From Salminus brasiliensis (taxonomy: Eukaryota > Chordata > Actinopteri > Characiformes > Bryconidae): a stretch of DNA of 64,000 nucleotides. Below, piece by piece: positions 1-39,952 of the stretch; position 1 is the stretch's first letter; every line of letters starts with the position of its first letter. The DNA lies in NCBI RefSeq assembly GCF_030463535.1, contig NC_132899.1, forward strand, positions 20,006,990 to 20,070,989, written 5' to 3'. A program made the translations under genes and the position numbers. The notes under the pieces were generated by a model, which was given only the letters and a program-made list of their open reading frames with translations, was not told the DNA's origin and searched no databases.

Positions 1-1699
1 GACTGGATGGCAGCACAAAAAACCTCGAGGAGGCTCTAAAGGTTATTCTGCCACTGTGGATCATCATCATCATCAGTATTCTGCATGCTGGCTGTAGATT
101 ACACTGGTGTACAGCCAACAATAACACTGGGACATGCACTTTCTATATACACATGTCACTGTGTGATGGTCAATGTATGTGCGTGAGTATGTTTAGGCAG
201 CATGTATGTCTGGATCACTGTGTTTTGGTTGCCACTGGCCTTGTTTTGTGTGACAGTTATTTAGGGCATTCTAATGCCCTTGTCCTACAGCTGTAGATAA
301 CATGCATCTCTCATCACGCTCCTCTTATTCCGTCAGTCAAAAGGACCCACATCACTGATCTGATGAGATTCCATCTTGTGTTTGTTAGATTGTTTATTTG
401 TTTTCTTATATTGTTTGTTTTTGTTTCTCACTTTATTTAAATAAATAGAACGACACCTACATACATTAGGCAATTTATAACAACTCAAATAAGCCTATAA
501 AAACATCTACACAGCATCAGCACCAGGCAGAACACTTTAAGTGACATCAGATCAATTGATAAAAGCATCCTTTATGACTACAGTCACTTACTGGGATGTT
601 TGTGTAGGTGTAGATCAGTTGTCATGAAAGGCTCATGTATGTACATCCGAAATGCATTTATTTATTTAAACTTCCTGCTTTGTTCATCACAATTAATGGT
701 TTTATCATTGTTTTTTTATTGTTTTCTTTATATAATTTGTTTGTTAATATGGCCCATGAAAAAAAACAAATGCATATCCTTGAAATAAAGTTCAGAAATT
801 TTGTTTTTCTTTTACTAATTCTTACTATCATCCCACAATCCCCTGAGCAGGAGCGCTGCCTCATCATTACTGTGCTGATCAGTTATTTATCTCAGTGTTA
901 CTGAGCTCTACTAAAGCCTGAGTAGACTGATAAATCACTGTGCTGATCAGTTATATAGCTCAGTGTTACTGAGCTCTACTAAAGCCTGAGTAGACTGATA
1001 AATCACTGTGCTGATCAGTTATTTATCTCAGTGTTACTGAGCTCTACTAAAGCCTGAGTAGACTGATAAATCACTGTGCTGATCAGTTATATAGCTCAGT
1101 GTTACTGAGCTCTACTAAAGCCTGAGTAGACTGATAAATCACTGTGATCAGATTTTGATTCCCAAAATTTTAATTCTACTACATTCCAAGCCTGGTCGGC
1201 ATCATGTAGCCTTAGCATCATTGTATTGGTTGGTATTGGCCATGAGGCATGAGTGTACCTCTGATTGCCGTTTTAAACAGACTTCTAAACACTCCAGTAT
1301 GTAAACATGCATGTGTGTCACTATTGGCTTGTCTAATGGGCAGCTAGCCAGCGGCTAATTAGATCCCAACATTGGATCGCTGTAAAGCAGGGCAACCGTA
1401 TGCCCCTGAAAAAAAATGGTCCACTTCACCAAAGGGCTTCCCTAGTTCTGTCAATCAAACACAAGAAGACACAAAAATAGTCCATTTGATTTAAACCTTA
1501 AAGGAATTGCTGCTCTTTGTGAAAGCTGAAAGGAACGATTGGAATGGAAATGAGTAAGTGATGAAAGATTAGCGTAGAGGTTTTTGAGTTCATCGTGACT
1601 CGAAAATGGTTTCGACTTGTATAAACAGGCTGATTTTTTTTTCGCATTCTCACGACTGACATTTTATCTTCATTAGGGTTGGTGTGCGAGTTCTCTTAC
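1..1699. other. Partial intron 3 of the Shisa gene
   Basis: AT-rich sequence downstream of exon 3 on the minus strand. Apart from the 68-bp tandem repeat listed separately, I see no exon, RNA gene or recognisable element. No frame carrying a C-terminal Shisa tail is visible, so the last coding exon is presumed outside. Confidence 0.6.
869..1140. repeat. Tandem array of four 68-bp units
   Basis: The word ACTGTGCTGATCAG restarts at 869, 937, 1005 and 1073, and a truncated ACTGTGATCAG follows at 1141: four units of exactly 68 bp. Each contains a CTCAGTgttACTGAG inverted repeat. Units 1 and 3 read TTATTTATC while units 2 and 4 read TTATATAGC, so the array grew by duplicating a 136-bp dimer. Confidence 0.95.
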
Positions 1700-29508
<27,809 letters not shown>

Positions 29509-30185
29509 GGTGCTCCAGATACTCCAGATACTAATCAGAGGCTATAGGATTGTTCTGAGGTCACAAAGTCCTGACCATGCACACTGAGAGCTAACTCCCC
29601 AGCAGTGAGAGGAATCAGAAGTAGGTTTCAATTCAAACATTTAAATCACAAAACCATAAGATTATTGTTCATAATAACCATTTTAACCATTTTGTTCTCC
29701 AAATATTGAAGGTACTGTAGTATACTAATGATGGGTGTAGAGTAATCCAGAAGAGTAACCATTTTAAAGCATCCAGTAACAAATTTTGACCAATTAGCAG
29801 AAACCAGCAGAAACTTCATGTTACCTTTGTCCTCATAGAGCAAGAAACCTCTTGAAACACAGATCTTTGAAGACTGGAGGCGTTTCTTCACTCCTGCATC
29901 TCAGTCCCCACTGCATCCAAGTCCGTCCAGTGGTAGTACTTCCAAACAGTCCCAGTTCAGTTTTCAGATATGAGTAATTACTGCTGCTGTTCTGAAGAGC
30001 TGCTCATCCTTTTCCTCCTGAGATACAGTAGGTGTCTGGAGTTCAGCATGCACATGCAAGCACACACATAAACACTGCTGTATCCAATCCAGCACACACT
30101 CCAGGCAGAGGGTACACTCACAGTGCTACGGAGAGCAACAGTTCAGGATTCAAATAAAATCCCTCCTCTCTACTCTCAGCGTATC
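29509..30185 (-). promoter_or_regulatory. 5' flank of the Shisa gene (5' UTR and probable promoter)
   Basis: The bases directly upstream of the Shisa start on the minus strand must include the 5' UTR and possibly the promoter. I see no unambiguous TATA box or CpG-rich stretch. The region ends at the polypurine minisatellite. Confidence 0.35.
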
Positions 30186-31975
30186 AGAGAGGGGGGGGGG
30201 GTCAGGAGGAGAGAGAGAAAAATGGGGAGAGAGAGGATGTAGACAGAGTGAGATGGGAGAGTGAGGGAGGAGGGAAAGGGAGAGATTAGGAGAAGGAGGA
30301 GGGGAGAAAGAGATAAGAAGAAGAGGGTGTAGAGAGAGATGGGGGGAGAGAGATGGGGAGTGAGGGAGTAGAGAGAGACGAGGAGAAAGATGGAGTAGAG
30401 AGAGATGGGGAAAGTGAGGGAAGTAGAGAGAGAAAGGTAGAGTGAGGGAGTAGAGAGAGAGATAGATGAGGAGAGTGAGGGAGTAGAGAGAGATGGGGAG
30501 AGTGAGGGAGTAGAGAGAGAGAGGTGAGGAGAGTGAGGGAGTAGAGAGAGAGATGGGGAGAGTGAGGGAGCAGAGAGAGAGATGGGGAGAGTGAGGGAGT
30601 ATAGAGAGAGAGAGGTGAGGAGAGTTAGGGAGTAGAGAGAGAGGTGAGGAGAGTGAGGGAGCAGAGAGAGAGATGGGGAGAGAGAGAGAGGTGAGGAGAG
30701 TGAGGGAGTAGAGAGAGAGGTGGGAGAGTGAGGGAGTAGAGAGAGAGAGGTGAGGAGAGTGAGGGAGTAGAAAGAGAGAGAGATGAGGAGAGTGAGGGAG
30801 TAGAGAGAGAGAGGTGAGGAGAGTGAGGGAGTAGAGAGAGAGAGATGGGGAGAGTGAGGGAGCAGAGAGAGAGATGGGGAGAGTGAGGGAGCAGAGAGAG
30901 AGAGATAGAGAGAGTGAGGGAGTAGAGAGAGAGAGGTGAGGAGAGTGAGGGAGTAGAGAGAGAGTTGGGGAGAGTGAGGGAGTAGAGAGAGAGTTGGGGA
31001 GAGTGAGGGAGTAGAGAGAGATGGGAGAGTGAGGGAGTAGAGAGAGATGGGGAGAGTGAGGGAGTAGAGAGAGATGGGGAGAGTGAGGGAGTAGAGAGAG
31101 AGAGATGGGGAGAGTGAGGGAGTAGAGAGAGAGGTGAGGAGAGTGAAGGAGTAGAGAGAGGTGAGGAAAGTGAGGGAGTAGAGAGAGAGGTGAGGAGAGT
31201 GAGGGAGTAGAGAGAGAGATGGGGAGAGTGAGGGAGTAGAGAGAGAGAGGTGAGGAGAGTGAGGGAGTAGAGAGAGAGATGGGGAGAGTGAGGGAGCAGA
31301 GAGAGAGATGGGGAGAGTGAGGGAGCAGAGAGAGAGATGGGGAGAGTGAGGGAGTAGAGAGAGAGATGGGGAGAGTGAGGGAGTAGAGAGAGAGGTGAGG
31401 AGAGTGAGGGAGTAGAGAGAGAGAGATGGGGAGAGTAAGGGAGTAGAGAGAGAGGTGAGGAGAGTGAGGGAGTAGAGAGAGATGGGGAGAGTGAGGGAGT
31501 AGAGAGAGAGAGGTGAGGAGAGTGAGGGAGTAGAGAGAGATGGGGAGAGTGAGGGAGTAGAGAGAGAGAGGTGAGGAGAGTGAGGGAGTAGAGAGAGAAA
31601 TGGGGAGAGTGAGGGAGCAGAGAGAGAGATGGGGAGAGTGAGGGAGCAGAGAGAGAGATGGGGAGAGTGAGGGAGTAGAGAGAGAGAGATGGGGAGAGTA
31701 ATGGAGTAGAGAGAGAGAGGTGAGGAGAGTGAGGGAGTAGAGAGAGAGATGGGGAGAGTGAGGGAGCAGAGAGAGATGGGGAGAGTGAGGGAGCAGGGAG
31801 AGAGATGGGGAGAGTGAGGGAGTGGAGAGAGATGAGGAGAGTGAGGGAGTGAAGAGAGATGGGGAGAGTGAGGGAGTAGAGAGAGAGATGGGGAGAGTGA
31901 GGGAGTGGAGAGAGATGGGGAGAAAGGGGGAGAGCGAGATGGTGGGAGGAAGAAAGGAAAAAGAGAGAAAGAGAA
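30186..31975. repeat. 1.8-kb polypurine minisatellite
   Basis: About 60 imperfect units of 27-33 bp around the core GAGAGTGAGGGAGTAGAGAG, alternating between an AGATGGGG and an AGGTGAGG variant and differing in the number of GA dinucleotides. The plus strand is nearly pure purine throughout, broken by single T or C bases in each unit. Longer blocks recur, for example near 31286 and 31616, showing higher-order duplication. Long Ser/Leu/Pro/His open frames on the minus strand are a by-product of the repeat. Confidence 0.97.
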
Positions 31976-32083
31976 TGGATGAGAGATAAACGGAGTGAGG
32001 GTTTGGGGGTATATCATTTTGAACCAAATAATGCGGTGAGTTTTTCTGCCTGTAGAAGGTGTAGTTCATGTGTGTATGAATGG

Positions 32084-32085
<2 letters not shown>

Positions 32086-32126
<41 letters not shown>
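32086..32126. repeat. (TG)n microsatellite
   Basis: About 20 uninterrupted GT units just beyond the polypurine array. Confidence 0.97.
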
Positions 32127-32127
<1 letters not shown>

Positions 32128-32764
32128 TGAGGAGATTGGAGCGAGGCAAAGTGCTTTTGGGAGCAGTTGAAGTGCGGTGAATCCGCCCCGCACTGTGCTG
32201 TGTTTGGTTACGTTTTGCCGTCCCCCAGTCCTGCCTGTCATTGTAAAGCGCCCTGAACATCCAGGATGGAGATAAACACATTTGAATGGCGTTCTGAATG
32301 TGTGTCTGCGACTGCACGATTAAGTCCAAGGTTTCGACTCTCAAATCCTCTTCATGTATTTGCAAAAAAAAAAAAACCTGTCCAAAAGCCTGTTCTGCCT
32401 GCCAAGAGTCCTCCACCCACTGTCCATCAGTGCGCTGGTCCTCATAAACATGCAGCAGCTTAGAGGCGCAAAGAGGACTAAGAGGCAGCGTGTCTTTAAG
32501 GTTGCTCTTTGCTTAAGGCCCGGATGCCACAGGGAATAAACTACATGCTCATGTGTGTTTTACTGTTGTTTTTTCCAGAGTGTAAATCTATCACTCACAC
32601 CTTTCTCCTTCTCTCTGAACTTCTATCTGCTGAACACTGAGCTGCCAGGATCAAATCTCTTTTATCTACACACACAAACACACATATTCACCTGCATTCA
32701 CTACCTTACCCTCTTTTCTCAAAGCAGAACACACCATCAATATCTAGAACTAGAATTGAATCCT

Positions 32765-33470
32765 AGTTCCTAGGTGCTTCTTGGCTTGGATGTGCAATTC
32801 TAGGAAAACCCTTTTGTGAGTAAAGAACCTTTACGTTATGTGAATCTCTAAAATATTCCTCATACTCACCCCAAACTCTTTCCATTGCAAACAATCCATT
32901 GCAAGGTTCTTTAGGGAGCCAGAAATGATTCTCCTGTACTCGTAAAATGGGGTTCTGCAAGGTTAAAGGTATAAAGGCAGTTATACAGAGAACTGTGAAA
33001 GCTCAAAGAATCATTTGAAGGTTTAAATGTTACAGAAAAGTGTACCATGTCAATTCTACCCTTTGAAAGGTCACTTAAAAGCTGCTTCTGAACAATCCCA
33101 AAAAGTGTTTCACTGTTATTAAGTCAAAGAACCCTTTTTGCTAGTACGCATTCTTAAAACAGGGTTCCTCCAAAGACAGAGGTTCTGTATAGAACAATAA
33201 CAACTCAAACCATCTGAACCTTATGTATACACTCTCAGCAAAAATAATGAGGTACTGAAAAGGGGTTCTTTAAATTGGGTAGAACCCTGTTTGTTGTTTT
33301 CTATAAGGGACCATCAAAACATGTTCCATCATAGAGAAAAACCCTTTGATCATTTAAGGAAAGCACTCCAAGAATCATTAAAGAATTCAGTTGGTTCTTT
33401 GAGTTCTCATTGGTACTAAAAAAGAGCCATTACCTTTATTAGGAACCACTGAAGACCATTTGGCCATATG
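32765..33470. repeat. Cluster of GAACC-family dispersed repeats
   Basis: Several degenerate copies carrying AAGGTTCTTTAGGGAGCC, AAAGAACCCTTTTTGC, GGGGTTCTTTAAATTGGG and related words in both orientations, consistent with nested or tandem insertions. Confidence 0.5.
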
Positions 33471-33709
33471 GTTCATTAAAAAACTCAAAACAAACAGAGT
33501 CCTAAAATATCTCTATACAGAACCATAATACTGTGATACCAAAGATGTCTCTATATGATAGTAACATCAAAAATGGTTTTACTAGTCAAATAACCACTTG
33601 TCAATACACAATACTATACACAACCTGTTATACTTACATTTTAAGGCAGAGCTTTGCAGAACCTTTTTATTGTTAGTGCACAGTCAACAGATCATATCAT
33701 ATAAAACTA

Positions 33710-33729
33710 TATATATATATATATATATA
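33710..33729. repeat. Short (TA)n tract
   Basis: About ten TA units. Confidence 0.9.
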
Positions 33730-33829
33730 CTGTATACTGCTACAAATCCTATAATACACCAAGAAGTAACAAAAATAAACAAAAACATAACTCAATACTG
33801 AACTCTGCATATCAAGCACTGGTTATGCA

Positions 33830-34220
33830 CACTTCACTTTAAGAATATATAAGCTCCATTTTACACTACAGTTTATATTTAGTTAGATTTTTAATCTGCT
33901 GCATATGGCACTTTACCTTTTATTTCATTTCAGGGAACTCTATACATATACTTTATTCATACACTTTATAAGTACACTGCTGTATATGACACTTTACTTC
34001 TGATGTCAATGTCAGAGACCTCTATTTATTTACACATACACTTACATTCCTATAAATTAGTAAATGACTATTTCTTGCTTCTTGCTTGTTATTTAATGTT
34101 TAATGTTTATTTACATGTTTGATGTCTATTTTGTTGCACCATGGGTCTGAGAGTAACGCAATTTCAATCCTGTGTATGTCCTGTACATATTACCGTTTTG
34201 ACAATAAAGCTGACTTTAAC
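33830..34220 (+). mobile_element. Retroposon 3' end-type repeat
   Basis: Ends with CTGTACATATTACCGTTTTG and GACAATAAAGCTGACTTT, a tail type I know from fish non-LTR retroposon repeats. Two upstream blocks repeat CTGCATATGGCACTTTACCTT / CTGTATATGACACTTTACTT. No protein remnant is visible. Confidence 0.4.
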
Positions 34221-34289
34221 TGAGAATACCCTAAGCTATTTGTTGGTCTGTGTAAAGAGCTGGAGAAGGAACTTATCACAGTATCACTT

Positions 34290-34604
34290 CTACTCATCAC
34301 TTATCACTTATCACAGTGGTGCATCAATTGCTCTGTCTACTCGTCTGAGTCGTCATTCTCCTCTGGCATCAATGGCCCACGAGGCACCACTGTTATGCAG
34401 TTAGGAGGCACTCAACGTGTAAGATGTCCATTTTTGGTACACCCCCACTACAGTGGCTCTAGAACATCCCATAAAGTTAGTGGTTTCCGAGATGCTACCA
34501 CCCTTCACCCAGTACCCTGTTATCATGCCCTTTTGGACATCAGTCAGATCACATCCTTTGCGCATGAGAATCATTTTGCTCTCTGACTCATTTACAAAAA
34601 CCAA
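34290..34604 (-). mobile_element. Tc1-like transposase N-terminal fragment
   Basis: Minus-strand translation of 34401-34604 contains MRKGCDLTDVQKGMITGYW, then ISETTNFMGCSRATVVGVYQ and W. This is the helix-turn-helix DNA-binding start of a Tc1-like transposase. The strand then degrades, with recognisable scraps to about 34290. Catalytic parts are absent. Confidence 0.75.
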
Positions 34605-35119
34605 AAGTGGTTCTTCTTTGGCTTTGCTCTTTTTTTGGCACCTCTTTTAAAACAGTGTACATGTAAACGTGTGTAGAAGAGTGTTCTCGTGTGTGTCTGT
34701 GTGAACAGGCTACTTCCCCTGTACATTGATGAACTACATTCTGGAAGTGAGCTGCCTCTGGCTTTTTCTGTACAGTACAAACGTACCCTCTCATCTGAAT
34801 ACATTTCTAGCCTGGGGGAGATGCTCCTGAATATTTCATCTCCCCTCCTTCATTGACATTAGCTTTTCTTTGAACTTCATTCATAATTTGGCAGCAGAAA
34901 CAAACACTGCATTTTACTTTTTGATCCTCACTGTTGCTCCTCTTCTCTTCTCCTGCAGCGTCAAAGTGCCAAAAAGGGTTCATGCCGTAATCCCTTAGAA
35001 GAACCTTATAATAATTTGGTATTCCAAATATTCTCCCCAAATCCTTTTTGTAGCACCAATTTTATTATAGTGTGATGCTCACTGTAAACATTCTCATCCA
35101 TATTGAATCAGTTCCACAC

Positions 35120-35665
35120 CACACTCTTCAAAACAAAGGTACCTAAATGGTTATTGGCCTGAAAATACAGTATAACTTTAACTGATGCAGAACCTTTACA
35201 GTGAATGCTCCTTAATGTTTCGTAACATTTCTAAAAATGTTCTTCAACAAATCACCTGTTTAAAGGTTCTTCAAGGAACCAAAGGTAGCTCTTCTAAGGC
35301 ACTATTCCATAAAAATTATACACGTGAACATCTCAAGTAGAGTGTTCATGTGTGTGCGTTTATGTGAACAGGCTACTTATATAATATAAGTTAAATGATT
35401 ATCATGAACAAAATTCTGGTGATTCTAGATATAAAGGTTTCTAACTGGTTCTTGGCTTAGATGTACAAATCCAGAAAAAAACTATTGGAAATGCAGTGGC
35501 AAATCTTTAAACTTTGTGGGAGAGGTTCTTCACACTGACACAGTTCATTTACAAAAGTTGGTTTCATGAACCAGCCATTGCAAGGTTCTTTGGGGAATCA
35601 AAAGTGGTCCTTCCAAGGCATTACTCCAAAGGAACCTTTTGGGACCTTTATTTTTAGGAGTGGAC
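35120..35665. repeat. GAACC-family dispersed repeats
   Basis: Two related blocks, at 35120-35320 and 35420-35665. The first carries AAAGGTTCTTCAAGGAACC, a near palindrome; the second has AAGGTTCTTTGGGGAATC and AAAGGAACCTTTTGGGACC. Confidence 0.5.
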
Positions 35666-36574
35666 AATCAGCTATAAGGGTTTCTTTCCATTGTATCCTG
35701 CTTTTCCTGCTTCTCAGCTTTGTTTCCTTCATCATATTCCACAACATGCTATGACAAATGGTAACCAGAAGGTCATAGGTCAGGGTATAATCTATTTCCA
35801 TGAAAGATGGTTCTCCGTCTTGCTGAAAATGAGAACTGTAAGACAGGGGTCTTGGACGAACCTATTGCGGCGTGAAATATGGCCGTTCAGAGATGGAGAA
35901 GTATTAACAGACAGAGAGTAGCCTGCTCTTAGATTTACTGATGAGACAGAAGGAAGACGAGCAGAGTGACTGGAGGGGGTTGGTTTGTAAAGCGAATGAA
36001 AAATGAAAAGATTTAGAGAGGGGGTCATTGCACTGAGGGAGGAGGTTGGAAGACATTCTCATGTACTTCTAGTAGTCAGTGGAGGTTCTAGACCAGGCAA
36101 AAGTAAATTTTTCCAAAATTACTGAACATAATATTTATACAGTTTTTAGTTACATTTTACTAATTTTACATTTATTATATTGTGTATTTTATAGATTCAT
36201 CATGTTTCATTCAAACTAATCAACAAATCACAATGAGGGAAACTCAGTCCTTCACCTAAACTGGTTAGACTGGAAAATGTGTTTTTACACTGTTGTGCTG
36301 CTCTGCCACTGTGGGTTTGCAAAGGCTATGCACCATTGCCAGGCAGCCAGCATGCTCTGAGGAAAGTGCCGGTTCCCCAGCTCCAGTGCACCAGCTAACA
36401 GATGCCTGTGCCAGCCATCACTGAAGCGTGAAAAAGGGAGAAGGAGCGTCATCTACCCACCTAAATGTTTTGAAACTTTAATGATATTTACAAATTACAT
36501 TAAACTTTTTAATATAAAAAGTAAGGAAAGTTTCTTCCAACAAGGGTCTTAAAAATTCAACTTCTATACTAACT

Positions 36575-37045
36575 AGGGTCGCAAAGGGGTGGAAAATTGC
36601 CAATAAATTTCCAGTAAATTACCAGTATCTTTCCAATGGAACTTTAGCTCGGAAACATTGGAAATATTCCTGTGGAAATTTTGGGAATTTATTGGAATTA
36701 ATTGGAATGAATTGTTTGCAAACTTAGCTATTGAAATTGTAGCCTAAACTGAGCAAGTACTGCAATAAGGCCATCACATTTTGCCAGCAATATTATGCAT
36801 AGTCAAAGTGAAAAATTATGCAAATAATACTTATTTGTGGGATGTGCATTGCCTCTCATATTTGTATCCTATGTTCTCACATACAATCTGGATAGTGTAG
36901 AGTTAAATATGTTTGTGGACAAGCCATAACTGTTCTACAGTCAGATGAGGTAGTCCTGGGATGTTTTTTTTAATTCCTTACAGGATGTTATTGTTTCCAC
37001 GTTGAATTTCATGGTTGAAGATACTTTAAGGAAACTTTCCGGAAC
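36575..37045. repeat. Unclassified dispersed repeat
   Basis: GGAAA/TTTCC-rich start (TTTCCAGTAAATTACCAG, GGAAATTTTGGGAATTT) and end (GGAAACTTTCCGGAAC) around a unique-looking middle, resembling a non-autonomous DNA element. The boundaries are approximate. Confidence 0.35.
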
Positions 37046-37213
37046 TACAGGAGTCTATATCCTGCATATCCTTATATCTAATTATGCCAATGTCTCTGAC
37101 AACTCCAACACTGCGGTTAATCAGTCTCATTTACCAAAAAGTCATCTTACAGAAACACCATACAACTTAAAGAAGTTGTATGTACAACATTTACAACATT
37201 TGTTGATTTGTGG

Positions 37214-37432
37214 TGGTTGGTGTGGCGCAACAGATAACCTGCCACTGAGCTACCACACCATGTGGGAGACTGGGGTTTGATTCCCGGTCTGGGTGACTAT
37301 GCTGCGCTACACCAATAAGAGTCCTTGGGCAAGACTCCTAACACTACACTGACCCACCTCTGTAATACGAGTTACCTTGTAAGTCATTCTGGATAAGAGT
37401 GTCTGCTAAATGCCATAAAAATTTAAATGTAA
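37214..37432 (+). mobile_element. tRNA-derived SINE (V-SINE-like)
   Basis: The head has polymerase III box A-like TGGCGCAACAGATA and box B GGTTTGATTCC. The body is shared with the copy at 45314-45539. The tail is GGATAAGAGTGTCTGCTAAA, the type shared by V-SINEs and their partner LINE. It is not a functional tRNA gene. Confidence 0.85.
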
Positions 37433-38857
37433 GGTTGTACTGCCGGTATTTTCTAGATGCACTGTCTGCACAAATTTGTGTCACAATTAATACCACCTTC
37501 AGGAAAGGAAATAATCAACAAATGTGGTACATATTCCCATTCATATTTTATCTTGAGTCTTAGAGAAGTCTTAAGTGGTCATCCCTGACTTCATATTCTA
37601 CTGCAGTCTAAATATGAAACGACATGCAGACCAAACACTCTTAGTCATCCTACAACATGGGGAAGGTCAGAGAATACACAAATGAAATGAGACAAAGGTT
37701 GCTAAACTTTATAAATAAGGCACTGCATGGCAATAAAACTGAATTACACATGAAAACACACCTTAATTATTAGAGCAAAACTTTAGATCTTTCAAATAAC
37801 TGGAAATATGATGCATTTGCCTAAAAGAGAACATACGTACACTCAGCAAGGAAGATTAAGGTTAACAGGTAAACTCTCAGTTAGATAACAGTTGGTTGCA
37901 TCCAACCAAGTCTCCAAGTCCCTAGTGCTACAGTTAGCCACCAGCTTCATGCAAACTGCAAACTGTTTGAATGTCTTTCAAGATGCTGTCATCAAACTAT
38001 CTTTGGCATAAAGAGTCAAGCTTACTTATTCTCTGTGCTTACATAACCATGCTAAAATTCCTATTCCTCACTAATGCAAATACATGTAAAACTGGCTGGT
38101 GTACATGTTAAGAAAAGAAGCCAGGTTGATTCAGTTCAATAAACCCATTTTTTCTAATTGACCTAAATTATTAGCATTGTCAGAATGTAATTATCACAAC
38201 GATATTAAATAATGATATTTAATGGTTTGGTTGATTGCAAAGCCTTGATGTCACTATTTACCTTTTCCTGAGTATGATTCATTCCTGACTGAGCAATAAA
38301 GGGGCCATTGTTGCCTTTAGGATTAAACTATAAACATCTGCTGAGAGAGTCAAGAGATGATTAACTCTATCACTTTATATTTAGACCAACTCTTGAAACT
38401 AAGTTAAATAAATTAAATCAATAGGTTGAATTATATCATGATTCTCAGTGCTGGCTCCCCCAAAAATAAAAAACTTCAAAACTTGTTTTTTGGGTATTTG
38501 TTAAATATGTATGTTGAATGTATGCCCCAAAAAAAGAACAGTTCAAAAAATAATTGGAATGTCAATGTTGCCATATCATTTTTGTCCATGATGAGTGCAT
38601 GTACATTTCTGACCTGGATAACCAGTGTAATTCATTGTGTAACTCGCCATGTTATTAAATATCCAGTTATATAACTACATTTGAATAGTGAAAAAAAACC
38701 TCTCAACTTCTAAGGGTTAAGGCCTCACACAGCCATCTAAAATGCATCTAAAAATGATGCGGGTAGTGCTAGGAGGCCTGTTCCTCTCTAAACAGTGGTT
38801 AAAAGGTCAAGCTGAATGTTAATCAGTGGTGTACGTAAGTTGTTTTGTAAGGATGGC

Positions 38858-38876
38858 GGGGGGGGGGGGGGGGGGG
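38858..38876 (+). repeat. Poly-G run of 19
   Basis: Uninterrupted G tract after GATGGC. Confidence 0.95.
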
Positions 38877-39952
38877 TTCTCTTTGAAATGCTGCAGTGAG
38901 CAGATTACGGGGTGAAACCCACAGTGAATTCCTAGTTCACGCAGCGCAAAGTTTAAACAAACATGAAGACATGAAGAGGTAGGAGTGATGTTGTCGCTGA
39001 CATTTTGTGTCCTTTCATTTAAAAGGAACAAGTTTGGATACAAATTCAAAGGGACGGGCACTGGTCTTATTAGTGAAGGCTGACCATCAAAGCATCTGTT
39101 TTATACTGCCGTTGGCATGAAGAGAGCAGATTCGGCATCCCAGAGTGCAGCAATACCACACAGCTATTATTATTCATATTATTCATATTCCAGAGCACTC
39201 TATCTGATCACTTCACCATGTGAATAGGGTGCACTGAATACAAATTATAGGCACGCATCTAAACAGTGCACATTTATTTGTCTCTCGCTAAGAACAGGCG
39301 GTTTGATCTCACTTTCCTTCACTGTTGACTTTTTAAGCATTACACAGAAGCTAAATGTTGAGCATTAGGCCTCAGTTTTTTATGATAAGGTTTCTGAGGT
39401 TTGAGGAACCTGCAGTTTGTTGTTACTGCAGGTTTCTTCTGAGAGGAACAGGGTAAACATGAAACCTGAGGCATTCAAACATGTATATGAGAAAAGGCAA
39501 CACGTGTGTCATTATATCGGATTGATGGTCAATACACTGTTCATATTTTATGCTGACCACATGAGCACCTACTTTTATGGGGAAACTCTCCCAAGTCCTC
39601 ATTCTGTGGGAAGTGCTAATGCATTGCAGCATTAACACAAGCAGTCATTCGTGACACATAACCTGGATTAAACTCTTTCCAAATGCCAGGTCTTTCACCC
39701 TCTGTGTTGCTGTGTATAATGAATGTAAACCAGCATGGTCATCTCTTGTCTTCACTTCACCTCAGTGTGTCCTGAAACATAGACAGACAGTCACCCCACA
39801 GACCTTAAAAAAGAGCTCAGAGAATAGATCAGAAGCAAACAGAAGAAAGGGGGAGCAAAAGAGAACATGGCTGTATCCAGTGACCATCAGCTCAGTGTGC
39901 AGTTTCAGCCGTTATATACAGAGCAACGCAACGCAGGGTGTTTGGACACCCT

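Noticed and set aside
869-1140. Regularly spaced repeats that might suggest a CRISPR array
   Set aside because: The 68-bp units are contiguous with no unique spacers, and the genome is eukaryotic.
30150-32069. Two overlapping open frames of over 600 codons on the minus strand, rich in Ser, Leu, Pro and His
   Set aside because: They are translations of the polypurine minisatellite read on its pyrimidine strand. Two frames are open because the repeat lacks stop codons. There is no domain, and both frames show the same low-complexity pattern.
37214-37290. tRNA-like boxes A and B
   Set aside because: They are the promoter of a SINE. The region does not fold as a full cloverleaf and is followed by SINE body and tail.
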